64,000 bases of DNA, taken from NCBI RefSeq assembly GCF_949769285.1, contig NZ_OX458331.1, forward strand, positions 558,001 through 622,000. Direction: 5' to 3'. Source of the DNA: Anaerococcus sp. Marseille-Q7828. GTDB lineage: Bacteria > Bacillota > Clostridia > Tissierellales > Peptoniphilaceae. A program made the translations under genes and the position numbers. Under the pieces are notes generated by a model. The model made no database searches, had not been told where the DNA came from, and worked only from the letters and a program-made list of their open reading frames with translations. Each line of letters begins with the position of its first letter. The first letter of the stretch is position 1. Below are positions 24,872-36,280 of the stretch, piece after piece.

Positions 24872-24872
24872 T

Positions 24873-25133
24873 TTGAGAAGTATTGAGTGGATTTTGCCAG
24901 CTTGGGAAGATTACCTGTCACGGCAAAAGCAAGATAAGAAAATATTTAAAAAGATAAATGAGCTAATAAAAGTTAGTTTAAGAACGCCTTTTGAAGGAAT
25001 TGGAAAACCAGAACCACTTAAGTCAAACTATGCAGGTTATTGGAGCAGGCGAATAAATCAAGAGCATAGAATGGTTTATAAAGTTTTGGATGATAAAATA
25101 GTAATTATTGCATGTAAGGGTCATTATATATAA
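24873..25133 (+). CDS. Txe/YoeB family mRNA-interferase toxin
   Basis: This 86-residue toxin of the RelE superfamily cleaves mRNA at the ribosome. Family key residues are all present: Glu47 in GKPEPLK, Arg66 in EHRMVY, and the terminal His84-Tyr85 in CKGHY. Start is TTG 24873 with GAGGAG at 24863-24868. Its stop codon lies beside the ribosome site of nrdB (AAAGGAG, 25132-25138), so toxin and nrdB translation are adjacent on one transcript. Intact residues suggest a functional toxin. Confidence 0.88.
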   Translation: MRSIEWILPAWEDYLSRQKQDKKIFKKINELIKVSLRTPFEGIGKPEPLKSNYAGYWSRRINQEHRMVYKVLDDKIVIIACKGHYI

Positions 25134-25144
25134 AGGAGCATCAA

Positions 25145-26203
25145 ATGGAAGAAAGTAAAAACAGAGAAGTTGGTAAGCGTGGGATTTTTAATGAGGATGG
25201 GGATATTGATCTTTCTAAGAGAAAGATTATCCAAGGTAATACCACAAATCTAAACGATTTTAATAATCTAAAATACACCTGGACTAGCGATTGGTATAGG
25301 CAAGCTATGAACAATTTCTGGATTCCAGAGGAGATCAATTTAAATCAAGATATCAAAGACTATCGCAATCTTGACGAGCACGAGAAGTTTGCCTTTGATA
25401 GGATAATTTCATTTTTGACCTATCTAGATTCTATACAAACAGCAAATCTACCAAATCTACAGACCTACATTACCGCAAATGAGATAAATCTTTGCCTATC
25501 AATTCAAACCTACCAAGAGTCTATCCACTCTCAATCATATTCATATATACTAGATACAATCTGTTCGCCAGAAGAGCGCAGCAAGATCTTATATATGTGG
25601 AAAGATGACGAGCATTTGCTTCACAGGAATGAATATATAGGCGACCAATACAATCATTTCCTAGAAAGAGATGATGAGTTTAACTTTATGAAGGCCATCA
25701 TTGCAAATTATATCCTTGAGGGTATATACTTCTATTCAGGATTCTCATTTTTCTACAACCTAGGACGTAACGGCAAGATGCCAGGAACTGTCCAAGAGAT
25801 AAGATACATCAACCGTGATGAAAATACTCACTTGTGGTTGTTTAGGTCATTAATCAACGACCTTAAAAAAGAAAGACCTGACTTATTTACAGAAGAGCAC
25901 ATCAAATATTACACAGAGATGCTAAAAGAAGGTGTAGAAGAAGAGATTGCTTGGGGCAAATACGCTATTGGCGATAATATTGCCGGCCTCAATGGCAAGA
26001 TGATTGAAGATTATATCAAATACCTAGGAAATCTTAGGGCAAAGGGCTTAGGCTTTGGACCAATCTATGAAGGATATAAAGAAATACCAAGCTCAATGAA
26101 ATGGGTAGATGAATACTCAGATCCAAACCAAGTGAAGACAGATTTCTTTGAAGCAAAAGTATCTGCTTACTCTAAATCATCAGTAATAGAAGATGACCTA
26201 TAA
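25145..26203 (+). CDS. nrdB: Ribonucleoside-diphosphate reductase, beta subunit (class I)
   Basis: This is the small radical-generating subunit of class I ribonucleotide reductase, 352 residues. Diiron ligands include Asp95 (TYLDSIQ), Glu125 and His128 (ESIHS). The tyrosyl-radical position is Tyr132 (SQSYSYI), as in classical Ia enzymes, so it is predicted to use a stable Tyr radical and to need oxygen or an equivalent oxidant. Later ligands are in NYILEGIYFYSGF and RDENTHLWLF. ATG 25145 follows AAAGGAG. It may be read from nrdA or from the toxin-antitoxin promoter. Confidence 0.94.
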   Translation: MEESKNREVGKRGIFNEDGDIDLSKRKIIQGNTTNLNDFNNLKYTWTSDWYRQAMNNFWIPEEINLNQDIKDYRNLDEHEKFAFDRIISFLTYLDSIQTANLPNLQTYITANEINLCLSIQTYQESIHSQSYSYILDTICSPEERSKILYMWKDDEHLLHRNEYIGDQYNHFLERDDEFNFMKAIIANYILEGIYFYSGFSFFYNLGRNGKMPGTVQEIRYINRDENTHLWLFRSLINDLKKERPDLFTEEHIKYYTEMLKEGVEEEIAWGKYAIGDNIAGLNGKMIEDYIKYLGNLRAKGLGFGPIYEGYKEIPSSMKWVDEYSDPNQVKTDFFEAKVSAYSKSSVIEDDL

Positions 26204-26225
26204 AATCTAAAATTTTATTTCTTAT

Positions 26226-26257
26226 AAAAGACTGGACACAAAATCCAGTCTTTTATT
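26226..26257 (+). terminator. Intrinsic terminator after nrdB
   Basis: An 11-base-pair stem AAAAGACTGGA/TCCAGTCTTTT with a 7-base loop, then ATT. Confidence 0.85.
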
Positions 26258-26359
26258 GTGTCCAAAATGATTGAAGTCTATCATTTTGGTCAAAAAATAT
26301 ACATCAACTATAGTCAAATACAAGCTTTATCAAAATAATAAAAAAATTTTTAAAAAAAG

Positions 26360-26418
26360 TTGAACAGTGTTCATTATGCCGGTATCATACTTTTATAACA
26401 ACAAATGAACATTGTTCA
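26360..26418 (+). promoter_or_regulatory. Promoter of the tetR-MMPL operon with two TetR-type operators
   Basis: TTGAAC (26360-26365), a 17-base spacer and TATCAT (26383-26388) form the promoter. Two 13-bp palindromes of the form TGAACA-N-TGTTCA lie at 26361-26373 (over the -35) and 26406-26418 (downstream of the start point), 45 bases apart. They are probably bound by the TetR protein encoded next. Confidence 0.75.
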
Positions 26419-26442
26419 TTTATAAAAAAAGGAGGGATTGGA

Positions 26443-27024
26443 TTGGTAATTTATAAATCGAATGATAAGAAAGCGTTGATTATGGATGCGGCTATTAGAG
26501 TTTTTCAAAGAAAGGGTCTGGAGAAGACTTCTGTTAGAGACATTATGAAAGAAGCCGGCTTTGGACTTGGAACTTTTTATCTTTATTATAAGGACAAAAA
26601 CGACCTTAAGGAGAAATTAGTTTTAGATTTGGCTAGCTCTATTATTATCAATGCTGAGAATTCTTGCATGGGCGAGGATCCGATCGAAAGATATATATCT
26701 TTTGTCGATTATATTATCGATTATCTGATTGCCAATCCATTCGAACTAGACCTTCTTAGCAAAAATATTACTTGGGCACTTTATACCGAGATTGAAAATG
26801 ATCAGAAGTTAAGGGAAGCTGACTCGACTCTGAAATTTATCCTAAACAAATATGAGAATTTATTTTCGCACTCATTTACAGAGCCCCAACAGCTTTACAT
26901 ACTTTCTCTTACTATAGAAAACATCATTTCCACTTGCAAGAGTGCCTTGATGGAAGAATCCGTTCTTTCAATTGATGAGATGAAACCAGTTTTGTTTGCT
27001 GTTATTAGAAAAATATTTAAGTAA
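26443..27024 (+). CDS. TetR family transcriptional regulator
   Basis: This 193-residue protein has an N-terminal TetR helix-turn-helix (KKALIMDAAIRVFQRKGLEKTSVRDIMKEAGFGLGTFYLYYKDKNDLKEKLV) and a variable ligand-binding C-terminal half. It begins at TTG 26443, six bases after GGAGGG. It is followed by the MMPL transporter and the LxxG-repeat protein and preceded by two palindromes, so it likely represses this operon in response to an exported compound or membrane stress. Confidence 0.9.
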   Translation: MVIYKSNDKKALIMDAAIRVFQRKGLEKTSVRDIMKEAGFGLGTFYLYYKDKNDLKEKLVLDLASSIIINAENSCMGEDPIERYISFVDYIIDYLIANPFELDLLSKNITWALYTEIENDQKLREADSTLKFILNKYENLFSHSFTEPQQLYILSLTIENIISTCKSALMEESVLSIDEMKPVLFAVIRKIFK

Positions 27025-27038
27025 ACGGGAGATTAATA

Positions 27039-29093
27039 ATGAAAAGAATTGCAAATTATATTTCACATCATGCAAAGTTAGTCCTCTTGATAATGACATT
27101 GTTGCTTATCCCATCATGGATAGGCTACAAAAACACTGGTGTGAACTACGACATTCTCTCCTACTTGCCAAGTGACCTTGAGTCTACCCAAGGCCAAGAA
27201 ATTCTAGATAAAGATTTTAAAAATGCTGCTACTGGCATGTTGATCCTAAAGGGGTCCGACCACGATGCAGATAAGCTTAAGAAAGAAATTCTAGAAATTG
27301 ATGGTGTTGAGGATGTCATTTCAAAATCCTCTATTGTGGGGGATACAGTACCAAATGATTTTTTGCCTGAGGATATAAGAGATGCCTTTTATGCAGAAGA
27401 TTCGACTCTTTTGATGATCAAATTCGAGGAATCATCATCTTCATTTAAGACTATGGAGGCCATTGACCAAATCAAGGCTATTGAATCAAAGGAAAAATAC
27501 CTATCTGGTATGTCTTCATTAGTAAAAGATACTAAGGAATTGATCGACCACGAAACTCCTATATATGTAGGGTTGGCAGTTGCTCTTGCCCTTGTTGTTT
27601 TAAGTTTGGCAAATGAATCAACTATCATACCTTTCCTATTTATGTTAAATATCGGCTATGCTATATTGTATAACTTTGGTACAAACATATTTTTGGGAGA
27701 GATTTCATATATTACAAAGGCAATTGCAGCAGTATTGCAACTAGCTGTAACCACAGACTATTCAATATTCCTTTACCACAGATATGTCGAAAAGAAAAAG
27801 ACTACAGAAAATAATGAAGATGCCATGGCAAAGGCAATACAATCAACTGTTGCATCAATATTTGCATCTTCTCTTACTACCTTTGCAGGATTCTTAGTCT
27901 TGCTTTTGATGAGACTTACTCTTGGTCGTGACATTGGTCTTGTAATGAGTAAGGGTGTGCTTTTGGGACTAATATCAACAGTAGTAGTACTTCCACCAAT
28001 GCTATTGCTATCAGAAAAATTGGTCAACAGATTTAACCACAAGGTCCTATTGCCAGAATTTGATAAGACTTCAAACTTTACCTTAAAGTACAGAAAAACA
28101 TTATTTATAGTTTTCTTAGCCTTATTTATACCTGCAGTATATGGTTCAAATCATACCGACCTTTATTACAACTTAGACAGATCCTTGCCACAAGATTTGG
28201 ATTCTATAGTAGCCTTAAACAAGATGAAAAAAGACTACGATATGGCTTCAACTCACTTTATAGTAGTAAAAGAAGACCTAAGCAAGCAATCTATCAACAA
28301 CATGGTTGAAGAGCTGGAAGATGTCGATGGTGTGAACAACGTCCTTAGCGTAAACTCTGCTACAGGCTTAACTCTACCATCAAGTGTCTTGCCAGATAAG
28401 TTACAAGACAACTTTGTGAAAAATGGCTACCAGATGATTATGCTAAACTCCAAATACCAAACAGCTTCACCAGAGGTAAATAAGCAAATAAGTGAGATTA
28501 AAAAGATTGTAAAAGCTCACGATCCTGATGGATATTTGACAGGCGAAGCAGTCCTAACTAAGGATCTGACAGAAATATCTGACCGAGACTTCAAGATGGT
28601 AAATATTGCATCAATTGCAGTTGTATTTGTCATAATAGCCATAGTATTTAAGTCATTTGCCATACCAGTTATACTAATAGCAGCCATAGAACTTGCCATA
28701 TTTATAAACATGGGAATTCCTTTCTACACAGGAAAGACAATACCATTTATAACATCAATCATAATTGGTGTAGTACAACTTGGTTCAACAATCGACTATT
28801 CAATATTAATGACAGACAGGTTCTTGTTTGAATACAAAAAAAGAAAAGATAAGAACGAGGCCCTAGCTGTTGCAACAAAAGAGACAGCAAAATCAATAGT
28901 AACATCTGCCCTATCATTTTTTGCGGCAACTATCGGCGTAGGTATATATTCAAAAATGGAAATAGTATCAACTATATGTATATTTTTGGCAAGAGGAGCT
29001 ATAATTTCAATGCTTGTAATTATAATCTTCCTACCAGCAATCATTAGTATTACATTCCCATTTATCAAAAAGACTACTAAAGGCTTAAACTAG
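27039..29093 (+). CDS. MMPL/RND family transporter
   Basis: This is a 684-residue membrane protein with the RND duplication: one N-terminal helix, a large extracellular loop, five helices, then the same again. Each half holds a proton-relay-like Asp-Tyr pair (TTDYSIFLYHRY; STIDYSILMTDRF) as in MmpL proteins. Such transporters export lipids, siderophores or drugs using the proton gradient. It sits between tetR and a secreted LxxG-heptad protein, an arrangement known for MMPL/YhgE-type envelope export modules. The substrate cannot be told. The start is ATG 27039, with ACGGGAGA upstream. Confidence 0.87.
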   Translation: MKRIANYISHHAKLVLLIMTLLLIPSWIGYKNTGVNYDILSYLPSDLESTQGQEILDKDFKNAATGMLILKGSDHDADKLKKEILEIDGVEDVISKSSIVGDTVPNDFLPEDIRDAFYAEDSTLLMIKFEESSSSFKTMEAIDQIKAIESKEKYLSGMSSLVKDTKELIDHETPIYVGLAVALALVVLSLANESTIIPFLFMLNIGYAILYNFGTNIFLGEISYITKAIAAVLQLAVTTDYSIFLYHRYVEKKKTTENNEDAMAKAIQSTVASIFASSLTTFAGFLVLLLMRLTLGRDIGLVMSKGVLLGLISTVVVLPPMLLLSEKLVNRFNHKVLLPEFDKTSNFTLKYRKTLFIVFLALFIPAVYGSNHTDLYYNLDRSLPQDLDSIVALNKMKKDYDMASTHFIVVKEDLSKQSINNMVEELEDVDGVNNVLSVNSATGLTLPSSVLPDKLQDNFVKNGYQMIMLNSKYQTASPEVNKQISEIKKIVKAHDPDGYLTGEAVLTKDLTEISDRDFKMVNIASIAVVFVIIAIVFKSFAIPVILIAAIELAIFINMGIPFYTGKTIPFITSIIIGVVQLGSTIDYSILMTDRFLFEYKKRKDKNEALAVATKETAKSIVTSALSFFAATIGVGIYSKMEIVSTICIFLARGAIISMLVIIIFLPAIISITFPFIKKTTKGLN

Positions 29094-29103
29094 GAGGAAA
29101 TTA

Positions 29104-31410
29104 ATGAAAAATAAATTCGTCAAAGCACTTGCAGTTCTAACAGTATCTTCAGTCTTGGGAACAAATGTATCCTATGCTGCAAGTGATAACTTAAAGAAAA
29201 GTGAAACAATATATGTCACAGTGGAAGATGGCAAAATTACAGACCAAACAGCATCTGTTTGGCTAAACTCAGATAAAAATATCAAGGCAAAGGATAAATC
29301 AAATCTAAAAGATATCAAAAACCTTGAAACAGACCAAGAAGTCAAGACAAATGATGGCTACATCAACTGGAATGAAGAAGACGAGGATATCTACTACCAA
29401 GGCAAATCTGATCAGAAGCTTCCAGTAGATGTAAAGGTGACCTATTATCTTGATGGCAAAGAAATATCATCAAAAGACCTAGAGGGCAAAAGCGGTCATC
29501 TAAAAATAGTAGCAAGCTCTACAAACAATATCAGCAGCCAAGCTGTCATAGACGGCAAGGAGAAAAAAGTATACTCTCCATATGCAGTTGTAACTGTGAT
29601 GAGCTTTGATTCTGACAAAGTTACAAATATACAAGCTGCTGATGGCAAAATTGTAAAAGATGGCAAAAACGACATAGTAACAGGTCTTTTAACTCCTGGT
29701 CTAAGGGAAAACTTAACAGATGTCCTAGAAGCTGACAAACTTGATAGATTCAAAGAAAGCCTAGAAATAGAAATGGATGTCACAGATTATAAAGTAAGTG
29801 AAATCTATGCAGTAATTACTAACGAATTCTTCCAAGAAGACAACAATCTAGCTTCCCTAGATGACCTAAATGATGGCATAGGAGAATTAGAAAGCAATAT
29901 AGATAAGCTAGTAGATGCTGGAGATAAACTAAATGACGGTGGCCAAAAATTAAACGATGGCCTAGGCAAATTTGCTGATGGAAGCGAAAAACTTAGCGAT
30001 GGCTCAACAAAACTAGTAAACTCTTACGAAAAATTTGCCAATGCCTTTAAAGATTTGCCAGCAAAAACTCAAGAAATCTCAGGAGCTGTAACAAAGCTTA
30101 ACCAAGGTGGCTCTTCACTAAATGCTGGCATAGGCCAATACACCGAAGCTGTTAGCCAGATCAATGCAAACATGGATAAGCTAAATAAGGGTGCAAATGA
30201 CCTTGATCAAGGTGCAGGCAAACTTGACGCAGGACTTGGTGAGTTATCAGAAGCTACAGGAATGCTAAGAGAAAAGACATCAGCTATCTCTGGAACTGAA
30301 GGCATAGCAACCCTAGGTAAGTCATTAGCAGATCTCCAAATTGGCCTAGATGACTTTGGCAAAAATGTTAAGCCACTAGCAAATGGCGTAAGTGAACTTG
30401 ACGGTGGTCTAGGCAAACTAGAAGAATCATCAGCTTCCCTAAGCCAAGGAATAGAAAAACTAAATCAAACAGCTCAAAATGCACCAAGTGTATCAGCTTC
30501 AGTAGAAGACATTATAGCTAAGGCAACTGCCATAGAAGGTATTGCAGCAAGTCTTGAAAGCAAAGATGTTGATGGATTATATGCTGATGAAATCTATACC
30601 CTAAGACAATTAGAAAGTGGCCTATACGCCCAAGCTGAAAACCTTAAAGCAAGTGCCCAAGTAAACGGAGCTATTAGTCAAGGCTTGGCAGGTCTTGACC
30701 AAGGATCCAAAGAATTAAATGCAGGAATCAGCCAAGCTCATAAGGGAAGTGCTGAGCTAAGTCAAAAATTAAATGCAGCTAGTGGACAGCTAGAAGAAGC
30801 ATCAGGCAAACTTGCAGCAGGAGTGGGTAAGCTAGACAAAGGCCTATCAAACTCTGACTTGGTAAAACTAGGCCAAGCTATAGGTCAAATGGACGATGCA
30901 ACTAAAGAATTAAAACAAGGTTCAGAAAAGTTAAAAGCAGGAACTAGCCAAAACAAAGAAGGTGTAGCAAAACTTGCTGGCGCTATGGACCAACTAAATG
31001 GAAAATCATCCGACCTAAAAGATGGATCACAACAACTATCTGACGGCCTAGCACAATTTGAAGAAAGATCAAAAGCTTTATCCAGCCTTGGAGATATCAA
31101 TGAAAAAGCTATTGATCCAATGGGCAAGGGAATAGGCGACCTAAACAATGGTATCCAAGAGCTAAGAAATGCAGCCCTACAAATCAAGGAAGGTTCAGAC
31201 ACCTACCAAGCAAATTACCAAGAATTTAACCAAGGTCTAAAGGATTACAAGACTAAGGGAATAGATGAACTTTCAAACAAAACAGGAGATGTCCAAAAAA
31301 TCTCAGATATCCTAGATGAGATGTCAAAACTATCCAAAGAAAACAATGCAATCTCTGGCTCAACAGAAGACTTTGAAACAAGATCTAGAATTATAGAAAA
31401 GATTAAGTAG
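29104..31410 (+). CDS. Secreted LxxG-heptad (YhgE/Pip-like) repeat protein
   Basis: This 768-residue protein has a signal peptide (about 1-26, ending SYAAS), a beta-rich N-terminal domain (about 30-240), and then many copies of a seven-residue pattern of the type LxxGxxK (DKLNDGGQKLNDGLGKF and so on) to about residue 720. This is the X-X-X-Leu-X-X-Gly heptad family, usually found in YhgE/Pip-like or RND-associated proteins. There is no C-terminal membrane helix or LPxTG motif, so it may remain associated with the MMPL protein or wall noncovalently. It follows the MMPL gene by 10 bases with AGGAGG. Confidence 0.82.
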   Translation: MKNKFVKALAVLTVSSVLGTNVSYAASDNLKKSETIYVTVEDGKITDQTASVWLNSDKNIKAKDKSNLKDIKNLETDQEVKTNDGYINWNEEDEDIYYQGKSDQKLPVDVKVTYYLDGKEISSKDLEGKSGHLKIVASSTNNISSQAVIDGKEKKVYSPYAVVTVMSFDSDKVTNIQAADGKIVKDGKNDIVTGLLTPGLRENLTDVLEADKLDRFKESLEIEMDVTDYKVSEIYAVITNEFFQEDNNLASLDDLNDGIGELESNIDKLVDAGDKLNDGGQKLNDGLGKFADGSEKLSDGSTKLVNSYEKFANAFKDLPAKTQEISGAVTKLNQGGSSLNAGIGQYTEAVSQINANMDKLNKGANDLDQGAGKLDAGLGELSEATGMLREKTSAISGTEGIATLGKSLADLQIGLDDFGKNVKPLANGVSELDGGLGKLEESSASLSQGIEKLNQTAQNAPSVSASVEDIIAKATAIEGIAASLESKDVDGLYADEIYTLRQLESGLYAQAENLKASAQVNGAISQGLAGLDQGSKELNAGISQAHKGSAELSQKLNAASGQLEEASGKLAAGVGKLDKGLSNSDLVKLGQAIGQMDDATKELKQGSEKLKAGTSQNKEGVAKLAGAMDQLNGKSSDLKDGSQQLSDGLAQFEERSKALSSLGDINEKAIDPMGKGIGDLNNGIQELRNAALQIKEGSDTYQANYQEFNQGLKDYKTKGIDELSNKTGDVQKISDILDEMSKLSKENNAISGSTEDFETRSRIIEKIK

Positions 31411-31418
31411 AAAAACAC

Positions 31419-31456
31419 AAGTGAATCCAGATTGATTTGGATTCACTTATTTTTTT
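31419..31456 (+). terminator. Intrinsic terminator after the MMPL operon
   Basis: An 11-base-pair stem AAGTGAATCCA/TGGATTCACTT with an 8-base loop, then ATTTTTTT. Confidence 0.87.
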
Positions 31457-31568
31457 CAATATATAAGTTAAGAAAAATAAAAAAGGGAAAACATTTTATA
31501 TTTTTACAAAAAATAGAGGTTGAATATTGATAAATCTTAATCAAAGCCTATTTTAGACTATATATTTA

Positions 31569-31577
31569 TGGTATAAT
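31569..31577 (+). promoter_or_regulatory. Extended -10 promoter of the V-ATPase operon
   Basis: TGG directly precedes TATAAT (31572-31577), 28 bases upstream of the first gene. No good -35 box is seen. Confidence 0.5.
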
Positions 31578-31605
31578 TTAATTAATGTTATTTAGGGGGT
31601 GAAAA

Positions 31606-31915
31606 ATGGCAGACGATATATTACTTAAGATCAAAGAAGCTGAAGAAAATGCAAGCTTAAGTGTCAGCAATGCCAAAGATCAAGCAACGCAAATGGTAAA
31701 AGATGCCAAAGATCAGGCAAATGCTGAATACAAGAGAATAATCTCTGAAGCCAATGCAAAAAAAGCCAAATTGATTGAAGATGCAAATAAAAAAGCTCAA
31801 CTAGACAAAGAGCCTATACTAGAAAAGGCCAAGGCTAGTTCCAAAAGTATTATTGACAATCAAACTAGTGATATAGATCAATTAATAAGTGAGCTTACAG
31901 AAAGGATAATTAGAG

Positions 31916-31929
<14 letters not shown>
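31606..31929 (+). CDS. ntpF: V-type ATPase peripheral-stalk subunit (G/H, NtpF-like)
   Basis: This 107-residue highly charged helical protein (KEAEENASLSVSNAKDQATQMVKDAKDQA...) is typical of the V/A-ATPase subunit that pairs with subunit E in the peripheral stalk. It is the first gene of the ntp operon and overlaps ntpI by 14 bases. The assignment rests on coiled-coil character plus position, since such subunits diverge greatly. A GGGGG-containing ribosome site lies before ATG 31606. Confidence 0.82.
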
Positions 31930-34323
<2,394 letters not shown>

Positions 34324-34338
34324 TATTAGGAAAAGATT

Positions 34339-34890
34339 ATGAATAATCTTGAAGTAATATTAGAGTCAATTATTAACGAAGGAAATACTAAAAGAGATCA
34401 AATCTTAAGAGAGGCCCAAGAAAAGGCTGACGAAATCATATACCAATCGAAAAACGAAGCAGAGATCAAAGCACGTGAGATTATCGATAAGGCAAATAGA
34501 GAAGCAGAAACTATCCTAGCAAATGAAAATGTTTCAGCAAAAAGAGAATCTAGAGATATAGAAATTTCTGCAAAAAACAAGGTTATAGACCAAATAGTAG
34601 ATACGCTTTTAGAAAATCTAAAAAATATCGACGAATCTTCTTACAAAAACTTTGTTTTAAATACTATAAAAAACTCTGATATCAAAAGTGGGGACCTGCT
34701 TTTGGCAAAAAACTACAAGAATGCCTTAAAAAACGAAGATTTCCATGGCTTTAAAGTATCAGATGAAAGCGTAGAAGATGGTTTTGTGATCAAATCTGGA
34801 AAGATTGAATACGACAACAGATTTTCTTCAATAATAAAATACAATATTGACGATATAAGAAAACAAATTTCAAGTGAAATTTTTAAATAA
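34339..34890 (+). CDS. ntpE: V-type ATPase subunit E
   Basis: This 183-residue peripheral-stalk subunit has a long N-terminal helix (about 1-100; EGNTKRDQILREAQEKADEIIYQSKNEAE) and a small C-terminal alpha/beta domain with the conserved EDGFVIKSGKIEYDNRFSSII. It partners the NtpF-like protein. It lies 15 bases after ntpK and 10 before ntpC. Confidence 0.9.
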   Translation: MNNLEVILESIINEGNTKRDQILREAQEKADEIIYQSKNEAEIKAREIIDKANREAETILANENVSAKRESRDIEISAKNKVIDQIVDTLLENLKNIDESSYKNFVLNTIKNSDIKSGDLLLAKNYKNALKNEDFHGFKVSDESVEDGFVIKSGKIEYDNRFSSIIKYNIDDIRKQISSEIFK

Positions 34891-34900
34891 GGAGGGCTAA

Positions 34901-35965
34901 ATGAACAGAGATAACTATATAGGTGGATCTATCTCAACAAGAATATACGAAAATAACCTCCTTAGCCAAAATGACTTGGAAAGACTAGTTGACTATGACT
35001 CTCTAAGCGAAGTTTTAAACGCCCTAAGCGATTCTTCTTATAGGGAAAGCATTCAAGCCCTTAGTAGGGATGAAGAATACGAGAAAATCCTAGATGATGA
35101 GCTTAAGAAATCCTACAAATTAATCGAAAATACAGCTAGCGATAGCAATATTTTGGATTATTTTAGGGAAAGATACAACTTTCATAACCTAAAGGTCCTA
35201 TTAAAGGAAATTATCCAAAAGGAAAACTATGCAAATCTTTATAGCGACCTAGGAAATATAGACTTAGCCTACATCAAAAAGGAACTTCTAAATGAAGATG
35301 CTATAGAAAAAGATTTCTTGGAAACACTAGATATAGAAGGCTATGAGCCTTTCAACAAATCGGACAACCCAAGCGAATCTTACCTAGAAGATGCCAAGAA
35401 AGCATTGGCTATATTTGATGAGAGCAAAAATCCAAAAGACTTGGAAATTAGCCTTGATAAGGCTTATTACGAGAAGCTTTTAGAAGATGCCAAGGCAATT
35501 GAGCTTAAAGAGTTGACTCGCTTTACCAAAGAGAGAATTGACCTTATCAATCTAAAGACAATGCTTAGAGTAAAAAGCAAAAATTCTGACATTGAGGAAC
35601 TTAATAGCGCTCTCATTGATGGAGGCTATATAGAAAAAGAAAGATTTGATGAGATTTTCCCACAAGAAATAGATCAAATCGTGGTAAGTCTTTCTAATGA
35701 AAATATCAACAAGTACGTAGTTAACGCCATAGATGGCGATAAGACTATGGATCAAAACCTACTTGACCTTGAAAGATCAATTGATGACCATCAAATGGAC
35801 TATTCAAGGCTGGCCAAACAAATGACCTATGGACCAGAAGTTTTGATGAACTATATAATTTCAAAAGAAGCAGAGATTAAAAACTTGAGGATTATACTCG
35901 TATCAAAGTTAAACAATCTGCCAAAAGACTTTACCCTAGAAAGGTTGCGTGAAACATATGTATAG
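34901..35965 (+). CDS. ntpC: V-type ATPase subunit C (d)
   Basis: This 354-residue helical subunit links the central rotor to the K ring. It begins [26 protein letters not shown] and ends [32 protein letters not shown], both family-typical. AAGGAGG lies before ATG 34901. Its last 17 bases overlap the next gene. Confidence 0.9.
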   Translation: MNRDNYIGGSISTRIYENNLLSQNDLERLVDYDSLSEVLNALSDSSYRESIQALSRDEEYEKILDDELKKSYKLIENTASDSNILDYFRERYNFHNLKVLLKEIIQKENYANLYSDLGNIDLAYIKKELLNEDAIEKDFLETLDIEGYEPFNKSDNPSESYLEDAKKALAIFDESKNPKDLEISLDKAYYEKLLEDAKAIELKELTRFTKERIDLINLKTMLRVKSKNSDIEELNSALIDGGYIEKERFDEIFPQEIDQIVVSLSNENINKYVVNAIDGDKTMDQNLLDLERSIDDHQMDYSRLAKQMTYGPEVLMNYIISKEAEIKNLRIILVSKLNNLPKDFTLERLRETYV

Positions 35966-36269
35966 AGTAGCGGTAATCGGAGATAAGGACTCAGTTCTAG
36001 CCTTTAAGGCACTCGGTGTAGAAGTATATACAGTTATAGATGGAGATGAGGCAAGTGAAAAGATTAAAGACCTTGCCAAAGAAGAAGTTGGCGTGATTTT
36101 TATCACAGAAAAATTTGCCCAAGAAATTCCATCTACAATTGACAAATATAGAGATCAAATGACTCCAGCAATTATCCTAATCCCAGGAAACACAGGTTCC
36201 ATGGGCATAGGCCTTGCTGATATCAATAAGTCAGTAGAAAAGGCTGTTGGAGCCAATATTTTAGACTAA
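35949..36269 (+). CDS. ntpG: V-type ATPase subunit F (NtpG)
   Basis: This small Rossmann-like central-stalk subunit has about 103-106 residues. [25 protein letters not shown] and [13 protein letters not shown] are diagnostic. GTG 35949 has GAAAGG four bases upstream. ATG 35958 is the usual N-terminus (MYRVAVIGD) but has poor spacing. It overlaps ntpC, and ntpA follows after 11 bases. Confidence 0.92.
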   Translation: MKHMYRVAVIGDKDSVLAFKALGVEVYTVIDGDEASEKIKDLAKEEVGVIFITEKFAQEIPSTIDKYRDQMTPAIILIPGNTGSMGIGLADINKSVEKAVGANILD

Positions 36270-36280
36270 AGGAGCTTAAT

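Noticed and set aside
34398-34580. Minus-strand 60-residue frame inside the V-ATPase operon
   Set aside because: It lies fully within ntpE and has no independent signals.
35945-35960. parS half-site GTGAAACAT at the ntpC/ntpG junction (also near 36610)
   Set aside because: Only one arm matches TGTTTCACGTGAAACA; the other arm is unrelated, so chance is likely.
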